A DNA stretch of 64,000 nucleotides from Vibrio splendidus (GTDB taxonomy: Bacteria > Pseudomonadota > Gammaproteobacteria > Enterobacterales > Vibrionaceae): assembly GCF_002873455.1 (NCBI RefSeq), contig NZ_MCUN01000051.1, positions 57,576 to 121,575 on the forward strand. The letters run 5' to 3'. Numbering within the stretch: position 1 is the stretch's first letter; each line of letters begins with the position of its first letter. This document shows, piece by piece, positions 34,528 to 45,000 of this stretch. The translations under genes and the position numbers were made by a program. The notes under the pieces are model-generated. The model worked only from the letters and a program-made list of their open reading frames with translations. It was not told the DNA's origin and did no database searches.

Positions 34528-35672
34528 ATATCACTGAGGTGTTAGTTCCCGCTCAAGAGATCGCTTGGCTACCGTGGGCGGTTCAATATTTCTTCTACAT
34601 TGGTTCGGCTTACGCGGCCGCTATTCTGTTTTTGATTGCACTTATATTCAAGAACTCAACCAGCCACCAATTCCGTTCAGCGCTTGTGCTTGTGATGGCC
34701 ATCGGCGCAATTGTTGGGCCATTGGCTCTAACTGGTGACTGACATCAACCAGGACGTGCGTGGCACTTCTACGCTCACGTCACGCCTTGGTCATGGATGT
34801 CGTTAGGCTCTCTGTTTCTACCTTTGTTTTCTGGCCTGTCTGTCGCAACCGCTTGGGTTTACCTACGCGATGACATCGCACAGCTTAAAGAGAGTGAAAG
34901 CCCGCTTCTAAAACGCTTGTCTTGGCTAACATTAGGGCAATGGCAGGTATCGACAAAGCTGATGATTGCACTCGCTGCTGCGACGGCTATTTCTGGCTTA
35001 AGTATCGCGCTTTACACTGGCGCAGAGATTGCGATTTTGGCGAGCCGTCCGCTTTGGCATCAACCGGCATCTCCACTGCTTTGGTTCACGACCGCGTTCT
35101 TTGCTGCAACAGGCTTGACTCTGCTGATTTGGGCTATATTGCCTTCAAGTAAGCCAAGCTTAAAACCAACAGACCTCGCTATAGTGCAAAGAACTATTAC
35201 GTTAACGGGTGGCCTTGCCATCATTCTTACGTCGATTTGGGCATCTAACCATGGCCACTTCAACCTGTATGAGAACGACGCTTGGGGCATTAATTTAGGC
35301 ATCATGACCACCAACATTTTGCTATGCATGATCTTAGTTTTACCACTGCAACGTCTACCTCAAAGCAAGCTAGGAATTGTGTGCGTAGCGTTAGCGACCA
35401 TCGTTTCCGCATGGGCGGTACGTTGGGTCACCATGATGGAGGTTCAAACCATTCCCCGTTTTGATGTGGGTCCATTCCCTTATGAACTGCCTATGGGTAG
35501 CGCAGGATTACTCGGCATTGTTGGTATGTGTGGCCTATGGCTTGCGCTTGCGTTGTTTGCTTCTGAAATCGTGTCTACTGGATCTAAAAGAACAACTGGC
35601 TCTGCGACAAAAACAGCATCTAAGCCAAACCAAAATACATCGTCACCACTTAACCGCTCACATAGCTTGTAG
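34524..35672 (+). pseudogene. ttrC: tetrathionate reductase membrane subunit with an in-frame TGA (nonsense mutation or recoding)
   Basis: An NrfD-type quinol-oxidising membrane anchor. The frame is open for 72 codons, meets TGA at 34740-34742, then continues in the same frame to 35672 (382 residues if read through). Sequence on both sides is normal TtrC: LALTGD before the TGA and HQPGRAWHFYAHVTPWSW after it, where the Salmonella protein, as I recall it, has ADLHQTARVWHFYAWPTPWSW. The TGA thus takes the place of a Leu codon (TTA to TGA is one change). A downstream ATG at 34797 could reinitiate but would lose the first helix. A hairpin after the TGA resembles a bacterial SECIS element, so selenocysteine insertion is a less likely alternative to a nonsense mutation. 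About nine hydrophobic helices are visible; the tail after residue 345 is polar and longer than in Salmonella (340 residues). Confidence 0.85.
34753..34781 (+). other. SECIS-like hairpin downstream of the ttrC TGA
   Basis: GACGTG and CACGTC form a 6-bp stem continued by CGT and ACG after a 2-base bulge, closing a 9-base loop GGCACTTCT. The loop starts 19 bases after the TGA and begins with GG, which fits general descriptions of bacterial SECIS elements. Such matches also occur by chance. Confidence 0.35.
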
Positions 35673-35686
35673 TCTGAGGAATCATC

Positions 35687-38600
35687 ATGGATAACAAACG
35701 TCGTCAATTTTTGAAAACAGGTCTTGCTGCCGGTGGTGTTGGAGCTTTTGCTGCAGGTTATGCGACAACCACAAAGCATATGGTTCACGGTGCTATTGAT
35801 GGCACCGCAGGTACGAAAACCAATCACATTCATCACGGTAACTCACTAGAGACGGAATACAGTGTGGATGAGCAAGGTAAGATCTCGCCGAATCCAAACC
35901 AACGCGTTGCACCATCAATGTGTTTTGGTTGCTGGACACTGTGTGGCTTGCGTGTACGTATCGATAATCGCAATGACGAGATCTTACGTATCTCAGGCAA
36001 TCCGTACCATCCGCTATCAAGTGACCAGCAAATCCCGTTCAAAACGCCCGTAAAAGATGCCTACATTGGCTTGTCTGGCGAGTCAGGCATCAATAACCGC
36101 TCGACAGCCTGCGCCCGTGGCAACGGCATGTTAGAGATTCAAAACAGCCCATACCGAATCACTCAACCGTTAAAACGTGTTGGTAAACGTGGTGAAGGTA
36201 AGTGGGAACAGATCAGCTACGAGCAACTTATCTCTGAGATCACCGAAGGTGGTGACTTGTTCGGTGAAGGCGAAGTTGAAGGCTTACGATCGATTCGCGA
36301 CATTGAAACACCACTAGATCCAAACAACCCTGAATACGGACCAAAAGCCAACCAACTGCTTGTGACCAATGCCGGTAATGAAGGTCGTGACGACATCTTG
36401 AAGCGCTTTGCATTTAACAGCTACGGCACTCGTAACTTTGGTCATCACGGTTCTTACTGTGGCTACGCGTTCCGTGCAGGTTCAGGCGCGATCATGAACG
36501 ATCTAGACAAGTTCTCGCACTTAAAGCCCGACTTTAATAACGCAGAGTTCATTCTTTTCATCGGTATGTCTCCAGCTCAAGCGGGTAATCCATTTAAGCG
36601 TCAAGCAAGACAACTGGCTGAGGCTCGTACTAACGGGAAACTGAGCTACACAATCGTGACACCAAGCCTTCCTGCCGGGTCTTCAAGCCTTGCAGCGGCC
36701 GATCGCAATAACTGGCTTCCAATCAAACCGGGCACTGATTCAGCACTAGTATTGGGTATGATCCAGTGGATCATCGAAAACCAACGCTACAATCACGACT
36801 TCTTGTCTCGCCCAAGTGCGCAAGCGATGCAGAAAGCAGGCACCACACACTGGTGTAATGCATCTCACCTTGTGATCAGCGATGAAACACACCCTCAGAA
36901 CGGGCGTATGCTTCGTGCATCGGATATGGGTTTGCTAGAAACAGGCGAACCGATGTCTGACGATGATGGATTTATCGCACTAGATGTGACAACGTCACTA
37001 ATATCATCGCATATTCAGGTGAATGAAGCGGCTTTGTTCGTCGATCAAGACGTAGAAATCGATGGTCAAACCGTTCGTGTTAAGTCTTCTCTACAAAGAT
37101 TGAAGGAAGAAGCCTTCAAATATGACCTTGCTTACTACAGTGAGCAGTGTGAAATTCCACAAGACCAGATTATTGCACTGGCGAAACGCTTCACCAGCTA
37201 CGGAACGAAAGCAGTCGTGGATACTCACGGTGGAAACATGCACACCAACGGCTTCTACAACTCGTTCTCTATCCTAATGCTGAACGCGCTGATCGGTAAC
37301 ATCAATGCAAAAGGCGGTGCGATGGCGAAAGCGGGCGGTTACCCAACTTCGGTTGCAGGCCCACGTTACGACTTTACCAAGTTCAAGGGTAAGACTAAGC
37401 CGCAAGGTGTGTTCTTGTCCCGCAGCAAGTTCCCTTACCACAAGACCAGCGAGTACAAACGTCGTGTTGCAGCCGGTGAATCACCCTACCCAACACGCGC
37501 TCCGTGGTACCCAATCTCTGCGCCACTTTTAACCGAGCACTTATCAGCTGCGATTGATGGTTACCCTTATCGTGCAAAAGCATGGATCAACCACATGGCG
37601 AACCCACTTTATGGCGTTCCTGGCTTAGACAACCTGCTGGGCGAGAAGCTTAAAGATCCAAAGCAACTGGGTTTGATCGTGTCTATCGATGCCTTCATCA
37701 ATGAGACAACAGCATTATCAGATTACCTAGTACCCGACACAGTAACCTACGAAAGCTGGGGCATGGCAACACCGTGGCACGGCGTCGCAACTAAAGCGAT
37801 CACCGCTCGTTGGCCGATAGTTGAGCCTAAAACCTCACGCACTCAAGACGGACGTGCCATCAACCTAGAAAACTTCTTTATTGATCTAGCGAAAACACTC
37901 GACTTGGGTGGCTTCGGCGACAACGTAATTAAAGACAGCCAAGGTAACTGGCACGGCATCCATAGTGCGGAAGATTTCTACCTACGCTCTGCGGCTAATC
38001 TAGCGTTCGTTATAGGCGGAGTGCCGAATGTAGATGCCGAAGATATCGTTTGGTCTGGTCTAGAGCGCCTAGTGCCTGTGATGAACAAAACGCTTAAGCC
38101 AGAAGAGATGCTCAAAGTGGCGTATATCTTTGCGCGTGGCGGTCGTTTTGAAGACGCAACCAATGCCTACACCAACGAAACAATGAAGTACAAATGGACC
38201 AAACCTTTGGCTATCTGGAATGAAAAGCTGGGTACCTCTCGCAACACCATCAGTGGCGAACAGTACATGGGTTGCCCGACATGGTATCCACAGAAGCTGG
38301 CAGACGGCACACTTTTAGCAGAGCAGTTCCCGACCAAAGAGTGGCCATTTACGCTAACCAACTTTAAGTCCAACATTCACAGTGCGGTGTCTAACTTGTC
38401 ACCACGTTTAGAGTCGATTAAAGGCGTGAACCCGGTTTACATTCACTCGCAAGACGCGTCTTCTGCTGGCATCAAAACAGGCGATGTATTTGCCATTGAA
38501 ACACCGAGCTCAACCACATATGCGTTGGCGATGGTGATTGATGGCATCAAACCGGGAACATTAGGCTTTGAACACGGCTTTGGTCATAAAGAACTCGGTG

Positions 38601-38779
38601 AGCGTGCACACTGGATTGGTGACACACAACAACCTGTGAAGATGAAGTCAAACGATGGCGTTAACATCAATGATATTGGCTTGATTGATCCGACGAGAGA
38701 AGGAAAAGGCGTCATGTTAGATTGGGTTGTCGGCGCAGCAGCCAGACAAGCGCTTCCGGCTAAGATCTATAAGGTCTAG
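35687..38779 (+). CDS. ttrA: tetrathionate reductase molybdopterin catalytic subunit
   Basis: A 1030-residue periplasmic enzyme that reduces tetrathionate to thiosulfate in anaerobic respiration. The Tat signal is KRRQFLKTGLAAGGVGAFAAG. The N-terminal iron-sulfur site is MCFGCWTLCGLRV with the later Cys in STACARGNGM. GHHGSYCGYAF probably holds the molybdenum-ligating Cys (inference). Molybdopterin oxidoreductase and dinucleotide-binding domains fill the rest. The length is like Salmonella TtrA (about 1020). The ATG follows GAGGAATCATC, 14 bases after the end of ttrC, so polar effects of the ttrC stop on ttrA should be considered. Confidence 0.95.
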   Translation: MDNKRRQFLKTGLAAGGVGAFAAGYATTTKHMVHGAIDGTAGTKTNHIHHGNSLETEYSVDEQGKISPNPNQRVAPSMCFGCWTLCGLRVRIDNRNDEILRISGNPYHPLSSDQQIPFKTPVKDAYIGLSGESGINNRSTACARGNGMLEIQNSPYRITQPLKRVGKRGEGKWEQISYEQLISEITEGGDLFGEGEVEGLRSIRDIETPLDPNNPEYGPKANQLLVTNAGNEGRDDILKRFAFNSYGTRNFGHHGSYCGYAFRAGSGAIMNDLDKFSHLKPDFNNAEFILFIGMSPAQAGNPFKRQARQLAEARTNGKLSYTIVTPSLPAGSSSLAAADRNNWLPIKPGTDSALVLGMIQWIIENQRYNHDFLSRPSAQAMQKAGTTHWCNASHLVISDETHPQNGRMLRASDMGLLETGEPMSDDDGFIALDVTTSLISSHIQVNEAALFVDQDVEIDGQTVRVKSSLQRLKEEAFKYDLAYYSEQCEIPQDQIIALAKRFTSYGTKAVVDTHGGNMHTNGFYNSFSILMLNALIGNINAKGGAMAKAGGYPTSVAGPRYDFTKFKGKTKPQGVFLSRSKFPYHKTSEYKRRVAAGESPYPTRAPWYPISAPLLTEHLSAAIDGYPYRAKAWINHMANPLYGVPGLDNLLGEKLKDPKQLGLIVSIDAFINETTALSDYLVPDTVTYESWGMATPWHGVATKAITARWPIVEPKTSRTQDGRAINLENFFIDLAKTLDLGGFGDNVIKDSQGNWHGIHSAEDFYLRSAANLAFVIGGVPNVDAEDIVWSGLERLVPVMNKTLKPEEMLKVAYIFARGGRFEDATNAYTNETMKYKWTKPLAIWNEKLGTSRNTISGEQYMGCPTWYPQKLADGTLLAEQFPTKEWPFTLTNFKSNIHSAVSNLSPRLESIKGVNPVYIHSQDASSAGIKTGDVFAIETPSSTTYALAMVIDGIKPGTLGFEHGFGHKELGERAHWIGDTQQPVKMKSNDGVNINDIGLIDPTREGKGVMLDWVVGAAARQALPAKIYKV

Positions 38780-38985
38780 GCGTTACCACAACCATCAAGG
38801 CTACTACGGCAAAGAAGTCGACGGCCATGTATTGGGGTCAAAAGCTTACCCTAGTGGCAAAGAAGTGATTCAGGACCACTAATTTCATGTCTCGATGATA
38901 ATGTACTTTCGTAGACAGAAATAATCGCTTACGCCAGCTATAGCTGTGCTTTACATTGTAAATTAGTGATGGTCGAAATAATAAG
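38780..38985 (+). other. spacer after ttrA with a possible coding remnant
   Basis: Frame 38781-38882 reads as a plausible polar protein end (NHQGYYGKEVDG ... YPSGKEVIQDH) closing with TAA, but has no start codon of its own with a ribosome binding site. It is in a different frame from ttrA. It may be the tail of a lost gene. Confidence 0.3.
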
Positions 38986-39022
38986 AGGGAGCCGGTTCGT
39001 GTGACGATCTGGCTCCCTTTTT
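38986..39022. terminator. terminator between ttrA and the LysR gene
   Basis: AGGGAGCC and GGCTCCCT pair around a 17-base loop, followed by TTTT on the plus strand. It overlaps the 3' end of the convergent LysR gene and may serve both strands. Confidence 0.82.
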
Positions 39023-39974
39023 AACTTGTTTTATTGTAGGGAAATTGTGCTTGCTGCATCTTCTCCCAAATCGTGGGAGAGCCAATATAATCTTGAACCG
39101 TAGTAATGAATTCTTTAACCAGCTTGGTCTGCTTACGGTGCGGGTAAACAGCATAAATAGCGGTATCAGCAGTAGAGATTGGATAGTCTGGAAGTAAAGT
39201 AACCAAGCCCAACTCTTTCATTGAGGCATACAGGTTTGATTGGTCAAGGAAACCATAGCCTAAACCATCCTTAACACAAGAGACCATGGTGCGAACATCA
39301 CTCACCTTATAGTTGCCACGAATCGTCAGGCTTTGGAAAGTGTTGCCATGCGGCTCTTCACTGATACGTAGATGATCGACCGTCATATCGCCATTGGTAT
39401 AAATCACGGCAGGTAACGCGAGTAGGTCTTGCGGCGTCTTAGGCTCACCATGCTGCTTAACAAAGTCATTCGACGCGACGAGCATGAAGTTACTGTCGGC
39501 AATCTTCTTTGCAATCAAGTTGGATTCAACAAGCTTACTGAAGCGAAACGCGATATCAAATTGCCCTGAGATAATATTGGCGATCTTATCGTCCAACGAC
39601 AACACGATCTGAACATCCGGGTACTTTCTCATGAACTGAGTGATGATAGGTTGCAGATATTGCTGTCCAAAATAAATTGGCGATGTAATTCGCAGCACAC
39701 CTTTGGGTTCAGACTGATATGAATCTGCAATGCCTTGAATCTGATTGATAGTATCTTTTAGCACGTAGGTTTGCGCGAGAATATCTTCCCCTGCCGACGT
39801 CAAAGAAAACGAGCGTGTCGAACGGTTAAGCAGCTGAACACCTAAATCTTGTTCGAGCTTTTTTATCTGCTTAGAGAGCGACGAGTTGTCCATATCATGC
39901 AAGGTTGCCGCTTTGGTAAACGACCCTTGTTGAACCACATCTAAGAACAATAACAACTGATTAGTATTTGGCAC
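39021..39974 (-). CDS. LysR-family transcriptional regulator
   Basis: A 317-residue regulator. The winged helix-turn-helix is at residues 1-65 (LLLFLDVVQQGSFTKAATLHDMDNSSLSKQIKKLEQDLGVQLLNRSTRSFSLT) and the ligand-binding domain covers about 90-300 (GVLRITSPIYFGQQYLQP). It resembles the CrgA/DsdC-like subgroup that acts on small metabolites or efflux genes; its target is unknown. It lies 26 bases downstream of the Lrp-like gene on the same strand, so the two regulators may share a transcript. It is convergent with ttrA, and nothing in the sequence ties it to tetrathionate. Confidence 0.9.
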   Translation of the reverse strand: MPNTNQLLLFLDVVQQGSFTKAATLHDMDNSSLSKQIKKLEQDLGVQLLNRSTRSFSLTSAGEDILAQTYVLKDTINQIQGIADSYQSEPKGVLRITSPIYFGQQYLQPIITQFMRKYPDVQIVLSLDDKIANIISGQFDIAFRFSKLVESNLIAKKIADSNFMLVASNDFVKQHGEPKTPQDLLALPAVIYTNGDMTVDHLRISEEPHGNTFQSLTIRGNYKVSDVRTMVSCVKDGLGYGFLDQSNLYASMKELGLVTLLPDYPISTADTAIYAVYPHRKQTKLVKEFITTVQDYIGSPTIWEKMQQAQFPYNKTS

Positions 39975-40000
39975 TGCGCCTCTCCTGAAATAAAACTCGA

Positions 40001-40441
40001 CTAGCGTTCGTCTTTAGGGGTGTCCATCACAACCATGGTCGTGATGGATTGAACCTGAGCGCATTCCCCAAGCACATCGGCATGAAACTTCTTATAGCCC
40101 GGTAGATCTTTAGTTTCTACCCGTAGCAAGTACTCGTTGGCACCAGTAATGTTGTGGCACTCCACCACCTCTTTTTCCATACTGACGTGCTGTTCAAACT
40201 CCAACTGTGCTGCTTTGCTGTGGCTCGATAAACCAATCGAAACGTAAGCAATAAAACCCACTCCCATCAAGCCACTGTCCAGAACCGCACGGTAACCTTG
40301 AATGATCCCTTTACGCTCGAGATCCTGTACTCGCCTTAAGGTCGCTGAAGCCGACAAACCAATTCGTTCTGAAAGCTCAATGTTGGAGATTCTGCCGTCC
40401 AATTTAAGCTCTTGCAATATCCTTTCGTCAAATCTATTCAT
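40001..40441 (-). CDS. Lrp/AsnC-family transcriptional regulator
   Basis: A 146-residue regulator. An N-terminal helix-turn-helix (FDERILQELKLDGRISNIELSERIGLSASATLRRVQDLERKGII) is followed by an amino-acid-binding RAM domain (about residues 65-140, with VVECHNITGANEYLLRVETKDLPGY). It is divergent from a LysE-type amino acid exporter gene across 141 bases, a common arrangement in which the Lrp-type protein controls the exporter in response to its amino acid. Confidence 0.92.
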   Translation of the reverse strand: MNRFDERILQELKLDGRISNIELSERIGLSASATLRRVQDLERKGIIQGYRAVLDSGLMGVGFIAYVSIGLSSHSKAAQLEFEQHVSMEKEVVECHNITGANEYLLRVETKDLPGYKKFHADVLGECAQVQSITTMVVMDTPKDER

Positions 40442-40582
40442 AGGTACTTATTATTGTGCATTTAGTGATAATAAGTGAAATAAAAGCACATAATTGCCTC
40501 ACTTTCCACCTACTATGTTTCTCAACACGTGAAAGTCATGATCGGTCAGTCACTTCGTTCATTTTATTGCTGGAGAACCATT

Positions 40583-41167
40583 ATGCCTTTAGAACAACTT
40601 AGCGCACTTGCCTTGTTTGCGTTTGTCTCGACCTTCACGCCGGGTCCAAACAACATCATGCTCATGACATCAGGTGCCAATGTTGGCTTTGCCCGTACTA
40701 TTCCGCACATGCTTGGGGTAGCTCTAGGGTTTGCCGCGATGTTGTTATTAGTTGGTTTTGGCTTGATGGGCATTTTCAACGCTTACCCTGTCTCTCACCA
40801 AATATTGAAATATCTAAGCCTGACTTACCTTGTGTATCTAGCAATTAAGATTGCATTGAGCGGCAAAGCCAAAAGTACCGAGGCTTATAAACCGATGACC
40901 TTCATTGGCGCAGCGAGTTTTCAATGGGTGAACCCTAAAGGTTGGTCAATGGCGCTAACTGCAATCTCAGTGTATAGCAGCGGCAGTTCATGGTGGGAGC
41001 TTGCCATCATCGCAGGTATCTTCACGCTAGCCAACTTGCCATCAGTGACATTTTGGACGGCGGCAGGTAAACAGCTCCAGCACTGGCTAACAACACCAGT
41101 GCGCATTAAAAGCTTTAACTACGGTATGGCGGGCTTGTTGATAGCCTCGACGATTCCGATGCTCTAA
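40583..41167 (+). CDS. LysE/RhtB-family amino acid exporter
   Basis: A 194-residue inner-membrane protein with about six hydrophobic helices. ATG 40583 was chosen because TGGAGA lies 7 bases upstream; the longer frame from 40529 has no ribosome binding site. The family signature FTPGPNNIMLMTSGANVGF is complete, and QWVNPKGWSMALTAI is the usual second motif. These proteins export amino acids such as homoserine, threonine or lysine; the substrate is not readable. It is likely regulated by the divergent Lrp/AsnC protein. Confidence 0.92.
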   Translation: MPLEQLSALALFAFVSTFTPGPNNIMLMTSGANVGFARTIPHMLGVALGFAAMLLLVGFGLMGIFNAYPVSHQILKYLSLTYLVYLAIKIALSGKAKSTEAYKPMTFIGAASFQWVNPKGWSMALTAISVYSSGSSWWELAIIAGIFTLANLPSVTFWTAAGKQLQHWLTTPVRIKSFNYGMAGLLIASTIPML

Positions 41168-41216
41168 TCGAATAGTTTCTTACTTTGCGATGGTTAGTAC
41201 ACAAGTGCTAGTCATC

Positions 41217-41262
41217 GTTATGGTTATGGTTATGGTTATGGTTATGGTTATGGTTATGGTTA
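41217..41262. repeat. hexanucleotide tandem repeat (GTTATG, about 7.7 copies)
   Basis: Perfect copies end exactly in the stop codon of the minus-strand DUF1294 gene (TTA at 41260-41262). The array lies between two convergent genes. Confidence 0.95.
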
Positions 41263-41652
41263 AAGATATCCAATAATCTCACTTAACCAACGACCAAATA
41301 TTGACTGTCCGATCGGTGTTAACGTCCATACAAACGCCGCTATATTCACAGCAACGGTGAGCCAATATATAGATCTAAACGGCTGTTTTTGTGTTTTATG
41401 ACGCAGCTTATCTTGAGCAATCAATGCCCCTGGCCAGCCACCAACAGCAGAAAATATGTGCAGGGTTTTCTCTGGCACACGCCAATTGCCATTAATCGCC
41501 GCTCGCTTATCCTTCGCGTATACAACAAACGTCACTGCGCCGATAACTAAATACCACACCAAAAGCGCTTTAGAACTTTCTGAAAACAACACAGACACCG
41601 CCACCAGAACCAGATAAGTGATAGCGATTTGAATAGATGAGGACAACATCAA
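41260..41652 (-). CDS. DUF1294 small membrane protein
   Basis: A 130-residue inner-membrane protein with three or four hydrophobic segments (about residues 8-25, 30-45, 65-80 and 93-110). The DUF1294 signature is clear: VYAKDKRAAINGNWRVPEKTLH, GGWPGALIAQ and LRHKTQKQPFRSIYW. The function of the family is unknown. A cold-shock domain found fused to some members is absent here. The stop codon is the last unit of a hexanucleotide array, so slippage there could alter the C-terminus. Confidence 0.88.
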   Translation of the reverse strand: MMLSSSIQIAITYLVLVAVSVLFSESSKALLVWYLVIGAVTFVVYAKDKRAAINGNWRVPEKTLHIFSAVGGWPGALIAQDKLRHKTQKQPFRSIYWLTVAVNIAAFVWTLTPIGQSIFGRWLSEIIGYL

Positions 41653-42029
41653 CTCCTTTTGGGTAACAGCTCACATACTGTAGCAGTTACGCCCTGTAGA
41701 ACTAAAAGTACTAATGGTTGAGGATTAACACTAACTTATTTCTAGATAAAAAATAGCTGGTACATAAAAAGATACTGAGATCACATTAATAAGGATGAGT
41801 TATCATCCCTAGTCACTACTCCCACCCTCTACGCCTATCGTTAACTAACTGTATTTTATGAGCTATTGAGCCAATAAAACAGGGAGGACCTTACTAAAAG
41901 TGTGATTTCATCACTGAGTTTCTTATATTTATCAAATTTAATAAACTTTATACATAAACATCACAAATGGCTTGTTGTTAGAAGTATTACGATATCCACC
42001 TTAATAAAAACAAAACATGGATACCAAAC
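41653..42029. promoter_or_regulatory. pulA upstream region with MalT-box-like motifs
   Basis: No gene was seen in this 377-bp gap. An inverted pair GGATGA-GTTA-TCATCC (41793-41808) supplies two MalT-type cores. GGAGGA (41883-41888, plus) and GGCGTAG (41829-41835, minus) are further candidates. Confidence 0.5.
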
Positions 42030-45000
42030 GTGAATACAGAAAAATTCAAAAGAGTAGGAAGTTTCAAACGCTCAGCTTTAACGAAAGCAATTCTACCCAT
42101 TCTGACAACAACGATAGTTAGTGGTTGTATGAATACAGATCCAGAAAACAGCGGACTATATGAAGCAGGCGAAAACGAAGTCGTTGTGTATTACAAACGT
42201 GATGTTGCAGCTGCAAGCACTTCGGGTTCTACTTACGACGGCTGGGGGCTACACTTGTGGAATGGTGATGGCTGTACCAGCACAGACTTAATCGGTATGG
42301 GATTGAGCGAAAGTGGTACTAACTGGGAAGCACCTTACGAATTTGATGGTATCAGTGATACCTACGGCGCTTACTATGTGTTGAAAGTCGATCCAGGTGC
42401 TTCTGACCCACATAAATGCATGAATTTCATCTTACACAATGGCGACGAAAAAGCGTTTGGTAGTGCCAACTCAAAAATCGAGTTAACCAAGCTTGGTGAT
42501 TCACAAGGTGTATTCGGGTTCCATGGTAGCAGCGAGTTATACTACGACCCAATCTCAGAACGACCAGTCAATATTGATGGCCAAAAGGCACATTGGTTAG
42601 ACGCGACCACCATTGCTTGGGAAGCCGCTAGTAATGCCGATTCTGTAAAACTCTTCTATGCACTAGATAACAGCATCACGATGAACGACGACAAAGAAAT
42701 TGTCGGCGGCACTGCAATTGAACTAAGTAAAGACGGGGAGCTGTCTTCTGAATTGAAAAAGCGTTTCCGCCACCTTGCAAGCTTACCTGCCCTTGCTATC
42801 GACGTTGACGGCAATACGTTACGCACCATCTTAAAATCTCAGATAATTTTTGTTGCCTACAATGCCAATGGCGATGTTATCTCTTCAACTGAGGTTCAAA
42901 AACCTGGTGTGCTTGATGCCGTATTTGCTAGCGAAGATGCTGGTAATGCAATGGGTGAAGAATTAGGCGCGGTTGTTGAAGGCAGTGCAACTACCTTCAA
43001 GCTTTGGGCACCAACAGCGCAAGATGTAGAACTCGTTCTTTACAGCGAAGATCTACAAAGCTCACAAGTTTATCCGATGACAGAAAGCACTGAGACGGGT
43101 ATTTGGGCGACTGATGCTGTGTCTCATGCAGTCAACAGTTACTATCGTTACCAAGTGAAGGTTTACCACCCAACCACAGGCAATATCGAAACTCGCCTAG
43201 TAACCGACCCTTACTCACTTAGTTTGTCAAAGAACTCTGCATACTCTCAAGTTATCGACCTTAATGATTCAACCTTGAAACCAACGAACTGGGACGACTA
43301 CGAACGACCAACCGTAGAAAAAGACGAAGACCATGTACTTTACGAGTCTCACCTTCGTGACTTTAGCTTCAGCGATAAGCTCGGCACAGCTAACTTAAAT
43401 GGAAAATACCTCGCTCTCACAGAAGCAGATCGTGAGTCGGTCAAGCACCTACAAGCTTTGCAAAAAGCAGGTTTAACCACACTGCATATCTTACCGGCAT
43501 TCGATATCGCTACCGTCGATGAAGATGCCACGAGCCGTGTCGATATTACTGACACCGTTGGTAAACTATGTGATGTAAAACCTGCTGCTACCTTGTGTGG
43601 AAACGAAGACGAAAACAAAATCATCGAAGATGTACTCGATGGTTATGATCCTTCAACAGGCGATGCGCAAGCACTAATGAACGACCTGCGCATGCTCGAC
43701 AGCTTCAACTGGGGCTACGACCCATTCCATTACACAGTTCCAGAGGGCAGCTACGCGACAGATCCAAACGGTTCTCAACGTATTCTCGAATTCCGTCAAA
43801 TGGTGAAAGCCACGCACGACATGAATCTTAAGCTGATCATGGACGTGGTATACAACCATACCAATGCGTCTGGTGTGAACGATAAATCAGTACTGGATAA
43901 GATTGTCCCTGGGTACTATCACCGCCTTAACGTCAACACAGGTGGCGTCGAAAACTCAACCTGTTGTGACAACACCGCGACCGAAAACCTAATGATGGGT
44001 AAATTGATGGTCGACTCACTTAAGGTGTGGGCTGACGATTATAAAGTGGATGGTTTCCGTTTTGACCTGATGGGCCACCAGCCAAAAGACGTAATGGTAG
44101 AAGCTCTTGCTGAAGTTCGTAAAATCGACGAGAACACACTGTTCTACGGTGAAGGTTGGGATTTCGGCGAAGTAGCGGATAACGCACGCTTCGATCAAGC
44201 GAACCAAATCAACATGGCAGGCACTGAGATCGGTACCTTCTCGGACCGTCTGCGTGACGCCGTACGTGGCGGTAGCCCGTTTGATGGTGGCGTCGATTCA
44301 GAAGGCAACCACCCACTTCGCTTTAACCAAGGCTTTGGTAACGCAGCGATTGCCAACGAAGAAACAAAGTCCGACCAAGACTCTATCAATGGTCGTTTAC
44401 ACAACCAAGACCTTGTTCGTTTAGGGATGGCAGGTAACCTCGCAGAATACGTGTTGATTGACTACAAAGGCGACACCAAACTGGGTAAAAACGTCGATTA
44501 CAACGGTGCACCCGCAGGCTATACCAAGATGCCTTCAGAGAACATCTCTTACGTTTCCAAACACGATAACCAAACGCTTTGGGACAACAACGCTTACAAG
44601 ATCGCCACTGGTACTAGCTCTGCTGAGCGTGCTCGCATGCAGTCTGTATCGCTTTCTACTGTGATGTTAGGTCAAGGTATACCATTCATCCATATGGGCT
44701 CTGAACTACTTCGTTCTAAGTCTATGCAGCGCGATTCTTACGACTCTGGTGATTGGTACAACCGCGTCATGTTCGATGGTACGGACAATAACTGGAACGT
44801 TGGCTTACCACGTGAAGATAAAGATGGTGCTAACTGGGATTTGATCAAAACCATCATAGCTGATAGCACGGCTAAACCAGAAGAAGAGGACATTAAGTTA
44901 ACTAAACAACAATTCCTAGAGCTATTGAAAATCCGTAGCTCAAGCGAACTGTTCCGTTTAGATACAGCAGACGAAGTCATGAAGCGTGTCGACTTCCGTA

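Noticed and set aside
38986..39022. Hairpin at the ttrA/LysR junction considered as a regulatory RNA
   Set aside because: It is fully explained as an intrinsic terminator with a T-run between convergent genes.
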